The notes beneath the pieces are model-generated. The model ran no database searches, was not told where the DNA came from, and worked only from the letters and a program-made list of their open reading frames with translations. Shown here one piece after another: positions 7,876 through 14,580 of a stretch of DNA of 14,580 nucleotides. This DNA comes from JBEIUO01 sp964549785. GTDB taxonomy: Bacteria; Planctomycetota; Phycisphaerae; Phycisphaerales; UBA1924. A program made the position numbers and the translations under genes. Location: positions 1 through 14,580 of the forward strand of contig CAZJXA010000069.1 in NCBI GenBank assembly GCA_964549785.1, in the 5' to 3' direction. The number at the start of each line of letters is the position of its first letter. The stretch's first letter is position 1.

Positions 7876-8059
7876 AGATGGTTCGAAGGGCGTCGGATCG
7901 GGCACCGCTCCGCACCCCCGCTATTATGCCCCGAGCGGCGATTCGGACGCGGAGGGTGATGTGATCTTGCCGCCAGCAACCGGGCAGGCTCAGGCTAAAA
8001 GGCAGCATTCACGGGTTCTGGCGGTCGATGACGGCACAAACGAAGGGTGATGGAAGAAC

Positions 8060-9037
8060 ATGCACAACGCGACCGAAGCGCTCCCGACGCGAGGGCTTTC
8101 CAAGTTAGCCGGACTCTGGCCAACGCCCGAAGACATCGGTGAGAGGCCCTTGATCTGGGTAAACGGCCACCTCCTCCCTAAGGCGCAGGCGATGGTCAGC
8201 GTCTACGACCACGGTCTGCTTTATGGCGACGGGGTTTTCGAGGGAATCCGCGTGTACCGCGGCCGGATTTTCAAGTGTCAGCAGCACATGGAGCGGCTGT
8301 ACAAGTGCGCGGAACGGATCCACCTGAAAATCCCTATCACGCCTGCCGAGATGATCGCGGTGCAGCGTGAGGTGATCCGCGCGAACGGGCTTGATGACGG
8401 CTACATCCGTCTCGTCGTCACCCGCGGTTTCGGTACCTTGGGCCTTGATCCGCGCCGCTGCCCGACGCCGGGGATCATCTGCATCGGTGATCAGATCCGG
8501 CTGTACGCGCCGGAGTTTTATGACAGCGGGATGCGGGTGATCGTGGCCAAGCGTCCGAAGACACCGGTGGCGTGCCTCGACCCGCGGATCAAGAGCCTGA
8601 ACTACCTCAACAACATTCTGGCGAAGGTTGAGGCCATCGAGCAGGGCTGCGATGAAGCGATCATGCTCTCGACCGACGGCTGGGTTACTGAATGCACGGG
8701 CGACAACATCTTCGTCATCAAGGACGGCAAGATGTTCACCCCGCCCCCGGTGTGCGGCGAGTCGGGGCTGCTTGAGGGTGTCACGCGCCGCTTCGTGGTC
8801 AACGAGTTGGCCCCCCAGTGCGGGGTGCCGTGCATCGAGAAGATGATGAAGATCGACGATGTGCTGAACGCCGACGAGGTATTCCTGACCGGCACCGCCG
8901 CCGAGATGATCGCGGTCAACCAGATCGACATCGACAACGAGCCGCACCGGATTTCGAGCGGCGAGGGACCGTTGACCAAGAAGATGCGGAAGAAGTTCCG
9001 CGAGGTGGTGACCAGCGACGAGGTGCCGGAGGATTGA
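8060..9037 (+). CDS. ilvE: Branched-chain amino acid aminotransferase (PLP fold type IV)
   Basis: The 325-residue protein belongs to class IV aminotransferases. These PLP enzymes transfer the amino group between glutamate and 2-oxo acids in the last step of Val, Leu and Ile synthesis. The family core starts at residue 31 (LIWVNGHLLPKAQAMVSVYDHGLLYGDGVFEG). The Schiff-base lysine is K178 in IKSLNYLNNILAK. E211 in TECTGDNIFV is the expected contact to the PLP ring nitrogen, and the GTAAEM motif near the C-terminus binds phosphate. The KSLNYLNN form matches archaeal-type IlvE better than the E. coli form. An N-terminal extension of about 28 residues precedes the family start. The GAAGGGTG stretch at 8042-8049 is a possible ribosome site. 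The gene follows pheT by 184 bp. D-amino-acid transaminase or aminodeoxychorismate lyase are less likely alternatives. Confidence 0.85.
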   Translation: MHNATEALPTRGLSKLAGLWPTPEDIGERPLIWVNGHLLPKAQAMVSVYDHGLLYGDGVFEGIRVYRGRIFKCQQHMERLYKCAERIHLKIPITPAEMIAVQREVIRANGLDDGYIRLVVTRGFGTLGLDPRRCPTPGIICIGDQIRLYAPEFYDSGMRVIVAKRPKTPVACLDPRIKSLNYLNNILAKVEAIEQGCDEAIMLSTDGWVTECTGDNIFVIKDGKMFTPPPVCGESGLLEGVTRRFVVNELAPQCGVPCIEKMMKIDDVLNADEVFLTGTAAEMIAVNQIDIDNEPHRISSGEGPLTKKMRKKFREVVTSDEVPED

Positions 9038-9070
9038 GCGTCGGCGACAACGCGGCCCGACGCCCGTTTG

Positions 9071-9079
9071 TGTTAAGAT
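9071..9079 (+). promoter_or_regulatory. Extended -10 box, possible leaderless start of the mgtC-like gene
   Basis: TGTTAAGAT fits an extended -10 element (TG-n-TAAGAT, five of six bases as in TATAAT). It ends 7 bases before the ATG at 9087, so transcription could begin at or next to the start codon. No Shine-Dalgarno sequence or good -35 box is visible. Confidence 0.35.
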
Positions 9080-9086
9080 TGCGCTC

Positions 9087-9647
9087 ATGCAATCGACCCC
9101 CACGCTTGAAATGGCCCTCCGAATCGGGACGGCGCTCGTATTGGGTGCACTTGTTGGCCTTGAACGCGAACGGAAGCGTCGGCCGGTGGGTTTTCGCACG
9201 ATGATCCTCATCAGCTTGGGGTGCGCTGGGTTTGTGCTGGCCGGCCATGAGCTGATGGTGCAAGGGCAGGCCGACCGCGTTGGAGGACCGAACGAGGTCG
9301 ATGCTTTGAGCCGCGTTCTTCAAGGGCTGATGGGGGGCGTCGGTTTTCTGGGCGCGGGCGCGGTTATCCAGAGCAAACGGTCGGTGCGGGGGCTCACGAC
9401 TGCCGCTGCGACGTGGGTGGTGGCGGCGATTGGGGCTTCGTGCGGGCTGGGACTCTACAAACTCGCGGCGCTTTTGACGGTCGCCGCGTTGTTCACGCTG
9501 ATCGTGCTTGACAGTGTGGAAGGGAAATACTTCCCGGATGAACTTCCCGACGAGACGCCGCCGACGGTTGTTCGGATCGACAGTGTGAACTGGGAGAAAA
9601 CGGCGGTGCCCCCGGCTGATGCCACGAAGAACTCCAGTGACTCGTGA
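9087..9647 (+). CDS. MgtC/SapB-family inner-membrane protein (short form)
   Basis: The 186 residues match the N-terminal membrane domain of the MgtC/SapB/YhiD family. Residues 19-38 read LGALVGLERERKRRPVGFRT, 77-95 contain LQGLMGGVGFLGAGAVIQ, and 100-124 contain VRGLTTAAATWVVAAIG followed by GLGLY. About five hydrophobic segments are visible (near 11-25, 38-56, 78-95, 105-122 and 126-143). The charged tail of about 40 residues is cytoplasmic by inference, and the ACT-like C-terminal domain of Salmonella MgtC is missing. Family members affect magnesium homeostasis, acid tolerance or membrane potential; the role here cannot be fixed. The gene lies 49 bp after ilvE, with its own promoter-like element, and converges on purB. 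Confidence 0.85.
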   Translation: MQSTPTLEMALRIGTALVLGALVGLERERKRRPVGFRTMILISLGCAGFVLAGHELMVQGQADRVGGPNEVDALSRVLQGLMGGVGFLGAGAVIQSKRSVRGLTTAAATWVVAAIGASCGLGLYKLAALLTVAALFTLIVLDSVEGKYFPDELPDETPPTVVRIDSVNWEKTAVPPADATKNSSDS

Positions 9648-9684
9648 GCCAGCGAGCGGCCTGGGGTGGGATCGGAATCGGCCG

Positions 9685-9714
9685 GGCCGACAAAGGCGAT
9701 CACACCTTTGGGCC
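9685..9714. terminator. Hairpin between convergent genes, overlapping the purB stop codon
   Basis: GGCC plus CAAAGG (9685-9688, 9691-9696) pairs with CCTTTG plus GGCC (9705-9714), leaving a 2-base bulge and an 8-base loop that contains the purB stop codon. The stem could end transcription from the mgtC-like gene (stop about 40 bases earlier) and from purB. Neither side has a T tract, so this is a weak terminator call. Confidence 0.4.
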
Positions 9715-11385
9715 GGAATCTTCCAAGTCAGCGATGTCGTCCTTGAATCGCTCGCGCAGGGACCGGGCAACGTGTTGGATGAAACGGTCGGTTTGTTGCT
9801 CGCTGCGACCGATGTACCTCATCGGGTCCATCAGTCCGTTCCAATCCAGTTCTGCGGTCAGTGAGGGTGTGTGGAAGGCGGGGTCGGCTGTAAGGCGATC
9901 GAGGAGATCGTTGTCGAGCCCCTCCTGCTTGACCCGCATCCCTGCGGATTGGGCATGAACACGGATGATCTCGTGGTAGTGTTGCCGATCACCGCCGAGC
10001 TTCACGCAGGCCATGAGAAGGTTCTCGGTGGCCATGAACGGCAGTTCGGCCATCAGGTTCTTGCGGACCATCGCCTCGTGCACGATGAGCCCGGAGGCGA
10101 CGTTGTGCATGAGGTCGAGGGCGCCGTCGAGGGCGAGGAAGGCTTCGGGCAACGAGAGCCTTCGGTTGGATGAATCGTCGAGCGTGCGCTCCAACCATTG
10201 TGTCGCCGCGGTGTCGTAGCCGTTTCCGACAAGGTTCATCACGAAACGCGTGAGGCCGCAGATGCGCTCGCAGCGCATCGGGTTGCGTTTGTATGGCATC
10301 GCCGACGACCCGATCTGCTTCTCCTCGAAGGGCTCATCGAGTTCCTTGCGGTTGCAGAGGAGGCGGATGTCGGTGGCGATCTTATGGAGCACAGAGGCGG
10401 TCGAGGCGAGGTCGGCGAGGAGGAAGGTATCGAACACGCGCGGATATGTTTGACCGGTGAGCAGCGCCGTCTGATACTCAAGAAACCCAGGAGCCTCTTC
10501 ATCGATGAGTTGCTCTACCGTCCGTGACTCGTATTCCTTTACGCTCGCCCTGTTCTTCTTGATCCCTTCAACATTGCCTTCCATCTCGAATCGACGAAGC
10601 TCTTCTCCAGCCTGACGGAGGTTCCGATTCCGAACGCGTGTTACGTAGTCCGCCACTGTTTCGACCGGTGCCCCCAGGTTATCGCGAATGAAAAAGCCCT
10701 TTAGCGCTCGAACAACCGCAGCGTCAAATCGGTCCACATCAACGGATTTGCCGTCAAAGAGCGATAGAAATGATGCCTGTGTTCCCGTTGCACCCCGGAA
10801 CCCCCTCGGCTGGTCCGAGAACAAGCGGTCGACGACCAGACTCAGGTCGTAACCCCACATCGCAGCGCGACGTCCGATCGTGACCGGCTGCGCCGGTTGA
10901 TAATGGGTGAATCCGAGCGTCGGCAGAGATTTCCATCTCTCGGCGAAAACACTCCAGGCGATCACAGTGTTTGCAATTTTTGCAGCAATCTGGACCGTCG
11001 CCTGATGAATGATGAAGTAATCCGCATTGCACACCACATCCTGACTCGTCATCCCGAGATGAATGATTCCCTTTGCCTTTGGACACGAATCCCCCAGCGC
11101 GTGCACATGCGCCATCACATCGTGCCGCAACTCCCGCTCGTATCTCTCGGCCGCTTGCATCTCCTCATCCGTGATGCCGCCCGGCCGCCCCACCACGGCA
11201 CGCAGTTCCTCCACCTGCTCCTTCGTCACAGGCAGGCCCATCTCGTGTTGGGCCTCAGCCACCGCCAGCCAGATGCGCCTCCAAGTGTTGAACTTGTGCC
11301 GGGGTGACCACAGCCGCAGCATCTGCGGGCTGGCGTTTCGGCTGGCGAGCGGAGAGGTATAGGTGTCGTAGGGCGAGTTCGTCAT
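9700..11385 (-). CDS. purB: Adenylosuccinate lyase, eukaryotic-like type with an extra segment
   Basis: The enzyme splits adenylosuccinate to AMP and SAICAR to AICAR (both releasing fumarate) in purine synthesis. The ATG at 11385 gives 561 residues (MTNSPYDTYTSPLASRNAS); a GTG 12 codons upstream is also in frame but the N-terminal homology fits the ATG. Visible family motifs are GMTSQDVVCNAD, the catalytic-histidine stretch FTHYQPAQPVT, and the fumarate-lyase signature GSSAMPYKRNP (residues 359-369), followed by QWLERTLDDSSNRR and ELPFMATEN. These resemble vertebrate-type ADSL more than B. subtilis PurB. Known family lengths are roughly 430-485 residues. The excess sits mostly at about residues 224-304, a charged helical stretch (NRNLRQAGEELRRFEMEG... 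KEYESRTVEQLIDEEAPG). Base composition is low in about 10480-11060. It lies 96 bp downstream of the sigma-54 activator gene on the same strand. Confidence 0.93.
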   Translation of the reverse strand: MTNSPYDTYTSPLASRNASPQMLRLWSPRHKFNTWRRIWLAVAEAQHEMGLPVTKEQVEELRAVVGRPGGITDEEMQAAERYERELRHDVMAHVHALGDSCPKAKGIIHLGMTSQDVVCNADYFIIHQATVQIAAKIANTVIAWSVFAERWKSLPTLGFTHYQPAQPVTIGRRAAMWGYDLSLVVDRLFSDQPRGFRGATGTQASFLSLFDGKSVDVDRFDAAVVRALKGFFIRDNLGAPVETVADYVTRVRNRNLRQAGEELRRFEMEGNVEGIKKNRASVKEYESRTVEQLIDEEAPGFLEYQTALLTGQTYPRVFDTFLLADLASTASVLHKIATDIRLLCNRKELDEPFEEKQIGSSAMPYKRNPMRCERICGLTRFVMNLVGNGYDTAATQWLERTLDDSSNRRLSLPEAFLALDGALDLMHNVASGLIVHEAMVRKNLMAELPFMATENLLMACVKLGGDRQHYHEIIRVHAQSAGMRVKQEGLDNDLLDRLTADPAFHTPSLTAELDWNGLMDPMRYIGRSEQQTDRFIQHVARSLRERFKDDIADLEDSGPKV

Positions 11386-11402
11386 GGCAGAACCGTCTGC
11401 CC

Positions 11403-11427
11403 ACAACCGCACGCTTTCCACGGTTGT
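11403..11427. repeat. Inverted repeat just upstream of purB
   Basis: ACAACCG (11403-11409) and CGGTTGT (11421-11427) form a perfect 7-bp stem with an 11-base loop, 18 bases before the purB ATG, in the 96-bp gap after the activator gene. There is no T tract. It may be an operator, a leader structure of purB or a weak terminator of the upstream operon. Confidence 0.35.
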
Positions 11428-11481
11428 TCCCGAATCAACCTTCGCAGACCGCCGGTGCCTTCCATCTCCGGAGCAACCAAC

Positions 11482-13080
11482 TTATAACCCTTCCTCCACC
11501 AACTTCATCTGCTTCCACTTCTTCAACTTCAGCCCCAGCGTCCGCACGCCGATTCCCAGAATCGAGGCCGTTCGTTGTCGGTGGCCGTTGAATTTGCCAA
11601 GCGTCCTGACAATCGTCTCCCGCTCGATGTCCTCGAGAGTCTTGACCTCATCGTTCCCGCTGGCGGGCGTGCCTGGCCCAATGCTCGGTCCCACTCCCGC
11701 GGCGCCCACGCTCACCCCGAAGACCGGCTGCGGGGCCGGCAGTGCCACCCCGTTCACCGTCACCAGGGGCTTGTTCTCGATCTGCTGGCTCGCCGCGGCG
11801 ATCGGCGTAGCCGACCGTGTGCGGAGCCACGGCTCCACTAGTTCGCGACCGATCGTGTCGCCCATCCTGCTCGGGCAGAGCACCACGGCCCGTTCACAGA
11901 TGTTCTGTAGTTCCCGCACGTTGCCCGGCCACGAATACGCTGCCAAAGCATCGTTTGCTTCAGCGCTGAAAACGAGCCCTGTGCGTCCGTCGCGCCGACA
12001 GTTCTCATTGAGGAAGTGCTGCGCTAACGGCGCGACGTCCTCGCGTCGCTCACGCAGCGACGGCAACGGCAACGGCAACACGTTCAACCGAAAGAAAAGG
12101 TCTTGGCGAAAATCTCCCTTTTCGACTTCCGCCCCCAGGTCTCGGTTGCTGGTGGCGATGATCCGAACATCCACACCGATCGAAGTCCCCGAACCCACCC
12201 GCTCCAGCGTCCGCTCCTGGATCACCCGCAGCAACTTGGCCTGAATCTTCGGGCTGATCTCCGACACCTCGTCCAAGAGGAGCGTGCCGCCGTGGGCCAA
12301 CTCGAAACGCCCCTTCCGCGTCCGGTCGGCCCCGGTGAATGCGCCTTTCTCGTGCCCGAACAACTCGCTTTCCAGCAAACCCTCGGAGAGCGCAGCGCAG
12401 TTCACCGCCAAGAACGGCCCGTCCCGCCTGGGCGACAATTCATGGACCGCCCGGGCCGCTACCTCCTTCCCCACACCTGATTCACCGGTAATGAGCACCG
12501 TCCCGTGCGACGACGCCACCGAGGCGATGTCCGACCGCATGCGAATCGCCAGCGGCCCGCCCCCGATGACCCGGTCGGTCCCGCGGGAAGGCCCGCGCGC
12601 TGCACGCGTCGGCCCGACGTGCCCGTTGTCCGACGTCGGGCTGTCGTCGGGTGCGAACCCGCGATCGCCGAAGGGCGTGTCCGCCGCCGCCCGCAGAACG
12701 GCGTTCTCGTTTACCACCCGCCGATGCTCCACGGCGCGCTTCACACTGATCACCAACTCATCGCCCTCGAACGGTTTGGTGAGGTAATCAAACGCCCCCA
12801 AACGCATCGCCTTGACCGCCGTGTCAATCGTTCCGAACGCGGTCATCATCACAACCGGGAGATCGGCGTCGATGCCCATCAACCGTTCCAGCAACTCAAT
12901 GCCCGTCAACCCCGGCATCCGCATGTCCGTCACCACCGCGTCCGGGCGGCGCTTCGCCACCGCCTGCAAGGCCGCGGCTCCATCGGCCGCGGTCTCGACC
13001 TCGAACCCCGCGCGTTCCAGCGTCAGCCCCACGCTGTCGCGCAGCATTTCCTTGTCGTCAACCACGAGAATCATCGCCAT
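11482..13080 (-). CDS. NtrC-family sigma-54-dependent response regulator, probable flagellar regulator (FleR/FlgR-like)
   Basis: The 532-residue protein has three modules. A receiver domain occupies about 1-120 (acid pair D8/D9, phospho-acceptor D52 in TDMRMPG, T80, K102). An AAA+ domain occupies about 170-405, with Walker A GESGVGKE (199-206), the sigma-54 contact loop GAFTGA (246-251), Walker B GGTLLLDE (264-271), arginine-finger region DLFFRLN and sensor II WPGNVREL. A Fis-type helix-turn-helix lies at about 484-525 (GHRQRTASILGIGVRTLGLKLKKWK). All parts needed to open sigma-54 promoters are present. A Gly/Ala/Pro-rich linker of about 60 residues separates the AAA+ and DNA-binding domains, longer than usual. 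The ATG at 13080 has a weak GGAG 11 bases upstream; an ATG two codons later is an alternative start. The cognate kinase gene ends 44 bp upstream. The flagellar role is inferred from the FlgN-like neighbour. Confidence 0.85.
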   Translation of the reverse strand: MAMILVVDDKEMLRDSVGLTLERAGFEVETAADGAAALQAVAKRRPDAVVTDMRMPGLTGIELLERLMGIDADLPVVMMTAFGTIDTAVKAMRLGAFDYLTKPFEGDELVISVKRAVEHRRVVNENAVLRAAADTPFGDRGFAPDDSPTSDNGHVGPTRAARGPSRGTDRVIGGGPLAIRMRSDIASVASSHGTVLITGESGVGKEVAARAVHELSPRRDGPFLAVNCAALSEGLLESELFGHEKGAFTGADRTRKGRFELAHGGTLLLDEVSEISPKIQAKLLRVIQERTLERVGSGTSIGVDVRIIATSNRDLGAEVEKGDFRQDLFFRLNVLPLPLPSLRERREDVAPLAQHFLNENCRRDGRTGLVFSAEANDALAAYSWPGNVRELQNICERAVVLCPSRMGDTIGRELVEPWLRTRSATPIAAASQQIENKPLVTVNGVALPAPQPVFGVSVGAAGVGPSIGPGTPASGNDEVKTLEDIERETIVRTLGKFNGHRQRTASILGIGVRTLGLKLKKWKQMKLVEEGL

Positions 13081-13124
13081 GGCGTGCTTCGCTCCATTCT
13101 CGGCTTCGCTTCCGAAGCCATTCG

Positions 13125-14063
13125 TTATCCGTCCGACTCCGGGAAGCCGATTTCCGCCGCGGCCCCACGCACCTCGCCGGACTCACCCACGATGTTCCGG
13201 ATCGACACAACCCCGCCGTGAGCATCGACAATCCTGTGAACGATCGACAGTCCGAGCCCGGTCCCCGCCGCGCGGGTGGTGAAAAACGGATTGAACATCC
13301 GTGCCCGCACGTCGTCCGTCACGCCCTCGCCCCGGTCTTCGACCCTCAGCACGGTGTGATTCGGCCCACCCTTGCCGTCGCCAGACGTGCCGGGCTCGCT
13401 CCGGACACCCAACCGGACAACCCGCCGGCTCTCTGGCAGCACGGAAACGGCTTCTTGGGCATTCCGCACCAGGTTGACGAGCGCCTGTCGCGTCAGCGCC
13501 TCATCGGCCCAGACGGACTCACCCGCGCCGGCCTCCGCGACCGTTCGCACGCCCGCCGCTGCGCCGTCCGCCCGCGTCGATTCGATCACCCGCTCGAACA
13601 ACTCCGCTACATCCACCCGTTCGCGCCGCAACCGGATCTCGCGCGCGAACGACAGGACATCTCCGACGACGCCGTCTAAGTCGCGGGCCGCCGAGTCGAT
13701 CTTGACCGCGAGATGCCGCGACGGGTCCGCGAGATCCTTCATCAAGATCCCTGCGTACAGCCGGATCGACCCGAGCGGGTTTCGAACTTCATGGGCGATC
13801 CCCGCGGCCATCTCGCCCAACGCGCTCAGCCGACGGCTCCGCTCGAGTTGCCGGTTGGCCTCGCTCAGTTCCGCCGTAAGGCGGAGCACCTCGCCCCGCA
13901 ACCGATCGTGCGACGCCTCCAGCTTCGAGGTCACCTGCGTGAACGACCGCACGAGGTCGGCGAGCTCGTGCGGACTCATCGCCCCCGCACGGGCCGCCAC
14001 CGGCTCGGACGCGGCGACCACTCCGGGGGCCGTCGCCGCTTCAGCAACGGTGAGCGGCGCCAT
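13125..14063 (-). CDS. Soluble histidine kinase without a recognised sensor domain (FleS/FlgS-like)
   Basis: The 312 residues show no membrane segment. An Ala-rich tail (1-30) leads into a likely coiled coil (about 35-80; DRLRGEVLRLTAELSEANRQ). The H-box follows with phospho-accepting H91 (GIAHEVRNPLGSIRLYAG), then the HATPase domain with N-box NLVRNAQEA (197-205), G1 box DRGEGV (243-248), F box FNPFFTTR (257-264) and G2 GTGLGLSIVHRI (267-278). It should autophosphorylate and pass phosphate to the regulator encoded 44 bp downstream. There is no PAS or periplasmic domain, so the signal is probably a protein or the export machinery itself. The start overlaps the FlgN-like stop as TAATG, with AGGAAGG just upstream, which indicates translational coupling. 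Assignment to the flagellar branch is by context. Confidence 0.85.
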   Translation of the reverse strand: MAPLTVAEAATAPGVVAASEPVAARAGAMSPHELADLVRSFTQVTSKLEASHDRLRGEVLRLTAELSEANRQLERSRRLSALGEMAAGIAHEVRNPLGSIRLYAGILMKDLADPSRHLAVKIDSAARDLDGVVGDVLSFAREIRLRRERVDVAELFERVIESTRADGAAAGVRTVAEAGAGESVWADEALTRQALVNLVRNAQEAVSVLPESRRVVRLGVRSEPGTSGDGKGGPNHTVLRVEDRGEGVTDDVRARMFNPFFTTRAAGTGLGLSIVHRIVDAHGGVVSIRNIVGESGEVRGAAAEIGFPESDG

Positions 14064-14530
14064 TAACCTTCCTGATCCTGAAATGACGCCGCCATCCGAC
14101 CGCCGGCGCCGTACGCCCCGTTCACACGCCGTCCCTGCGAGAGGGCCGTCAGTTCGGCGGTGGCCCGATCGCGTGACGCCACCGCAGCCTCCGTATCCAC
14201 CCGGTCGTGTTCAATGACGTCCGCCGCCAGCGTCGCGAGTTCGCAAAGGCGTGTTTCGAGCAGCAGACGCATGCTGGCCCCGGCACTTCCCACCGGGTCG
14301 TCGTCCGCGCGCAACTCGTCGATCGCCTTGGTGTTCGCTTCGATCGCCGCGAACACGCGGTCGCGCTCGGCGATCACGCGGAGCAGTTCGCCGGGGTCGT
14401 CCCGCGCAATCGCGGCACGCTGCTTCCCCGCCAGTTGCAACACCTCTCGCAGTGAGTTCCGCTGCTCCTCAAGCCGGAGCACCAGACTTCCGGCACGATC
14501 TTCCGCCCCCGGCACGCTTTTGCCCGCCAT
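14063..14530 (-). CDS. FlgN-like flagellar export chaperone
   Basis: The 155-residue acidic, helical protein has the layout of FlgN/FliT-type chaperones: two long amphipathic helices (about 14-75; LVLRLEEQRNSLREVLQLAGKQ-type heptads, GELLRVIAERDRVFAAIEAN) and a C-terminal helix (about 88-131), then a short tail (GRRVNGAYG) with the Tyr often seen in FlgN ends. FlgN holds hook-filament junction proteins FlgK and FlgL before export. The ATG at 14530 has a near-perfect AGGAGGT six bases upstream, which fixes the start although the frame stays open further upstream. The one-base TAATG overlap with the kinase ties it to the same operon. Sequence similarity in this family is weak, so the name rests on size, helix pattern and the kinase-activator neighbours. 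A generic coiled-coil protein is the alternative. Confidence 0.6.
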   Translation of the reverse strand: MAGKSVPGAEDRAGSLVLRLEEQRNSLREVLQLAGKQRAAIARDDPGELLRVIAERDRVFAAIEANTKAIDELRADDDPVGSAGASMRLLLETRLCELATLAADVIEHDRVDTEAAVASRDRATAELTALSQGRRVNGAYGAGGRMAASFQDQEG

Positions 14531-14543
14531 CCGTGACCTCCTG

Positions 14544-14579
14544 TCATTTCGTCCCCGATCCGGCCCCGACTCCGTTGGG
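14544..14579 (-). CDS. Possible last codons of a gene upstream of the FlgN-like gene
   Basis: At the right edge one minus-strand frame reads PNGVGAGSGTK and ends in TGA at 14546-14544, 13 bases before the FlgN-like start. The spacing would fit an operon neighbour whose body lies outside the window. With only 11 codons visible this could be chance. Confidence 0.25.
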   Translation of the reverse strand, partial: PNGVGAGSGTK

Positions 14580-14580
14580 C

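Noticed and set aside
5749..7905. 718-codon open frame on the minus strand opposite pheT
   Set aside because: The protein is Arg/Gly/Pro-rich without recognisable motifs, and it mirrors the codon phase of a certain gene; long antisense frames are expected at this G+C.
7922..7927. TATTAT box between pheT and ilvE as ilvE promoter
   Set aside because: No matching -35 hexamer at 16-18 bases and the distance to ilvE is about 130 bases; too weak to list.
7853..8050. 65-codon plus-strand frame between pheT and ilvE
   Set aside because: It overlaps the pheT end, has no ribosome site and shows no family feature.
8105..9211. 368-codon minus-strand frame opposite ilvE
   Set aside because: No family motif; it covers the catalytic motifs of ilvE in antisense and runs into the mgtC-like gene.
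14510..14526. Sigma-54-like GGCACG...TTGC within the FlgN-like gene
   Set aside because: Spacing between the GG and GC dinucleotides is one base short, and the site points rightward, away from the operon's direction.

Overview
The window looks like chromosomal DNA of a planctomycete, most likely of the class Phycisphaerae. This is inferred from several traits: high G+C (about 63-70% in most blocks), large secreted proteins with PPC-like domains ending in a double dockerin-like EF-hand unit, the GACC...C...C cysteine motif in those proteins, a PheT without the usual tRNA-binding insert, and a flagellar-type sigma-54 two-component operon. I see no mobile element, rRNA, tRNA or CRISPR array.

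Layout. Positions 1-5508 (minus strand) hold three consecutive secreted or surface protein genes. The first is cut by the window's left edge. The second (840-3029) and third (3325-5508) are multidomain proteins that share a C-terminal half but carry different N-terminal modules. Both are followed at the same distance by near-identical intrinsic terminators. A 273-bp divergent intergenic region then separates them from a plus-strand group: pheT (5782-7875), an ilvE-type class IV aminotransferase (8060-9037) and a short MgtC/SapB-family membrane protein (9087-9647). The mgtC-like gene converges on purB (9700-11385, minus), with a hairpin overlapping the purB stop codon.

Upstream of purB on the same minus strand lies a compact operon. 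It encodes a FlgN-like flagellar chaperone (14530-14063), a soluble histidine kinase (14063-13125, overlapping by one base as TAATG) and an NtrC-type sigma-54 activator (13080-11482). The combination resembles the FleS-FleR / FlgS-FlgR systems that link flagellar assembly to sigma-54 transcription. The FlgN-like gene next to it suggests that secretion-chaperone supply and late flagellar gene expression are controlled together.

Most noteworthy are the shuffled surface-protein paralogs with matching terminators, the low-G+C block inside purB that overlaps an apparent family-atypical insertion, the reduced PheT, and the flagellar regulatory operon with its sensor-less kinase. No gene here is clearly broken. 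I did not find a convincing wholly new system; the surface-protein pair and the flagellar operon are the closest candidates.
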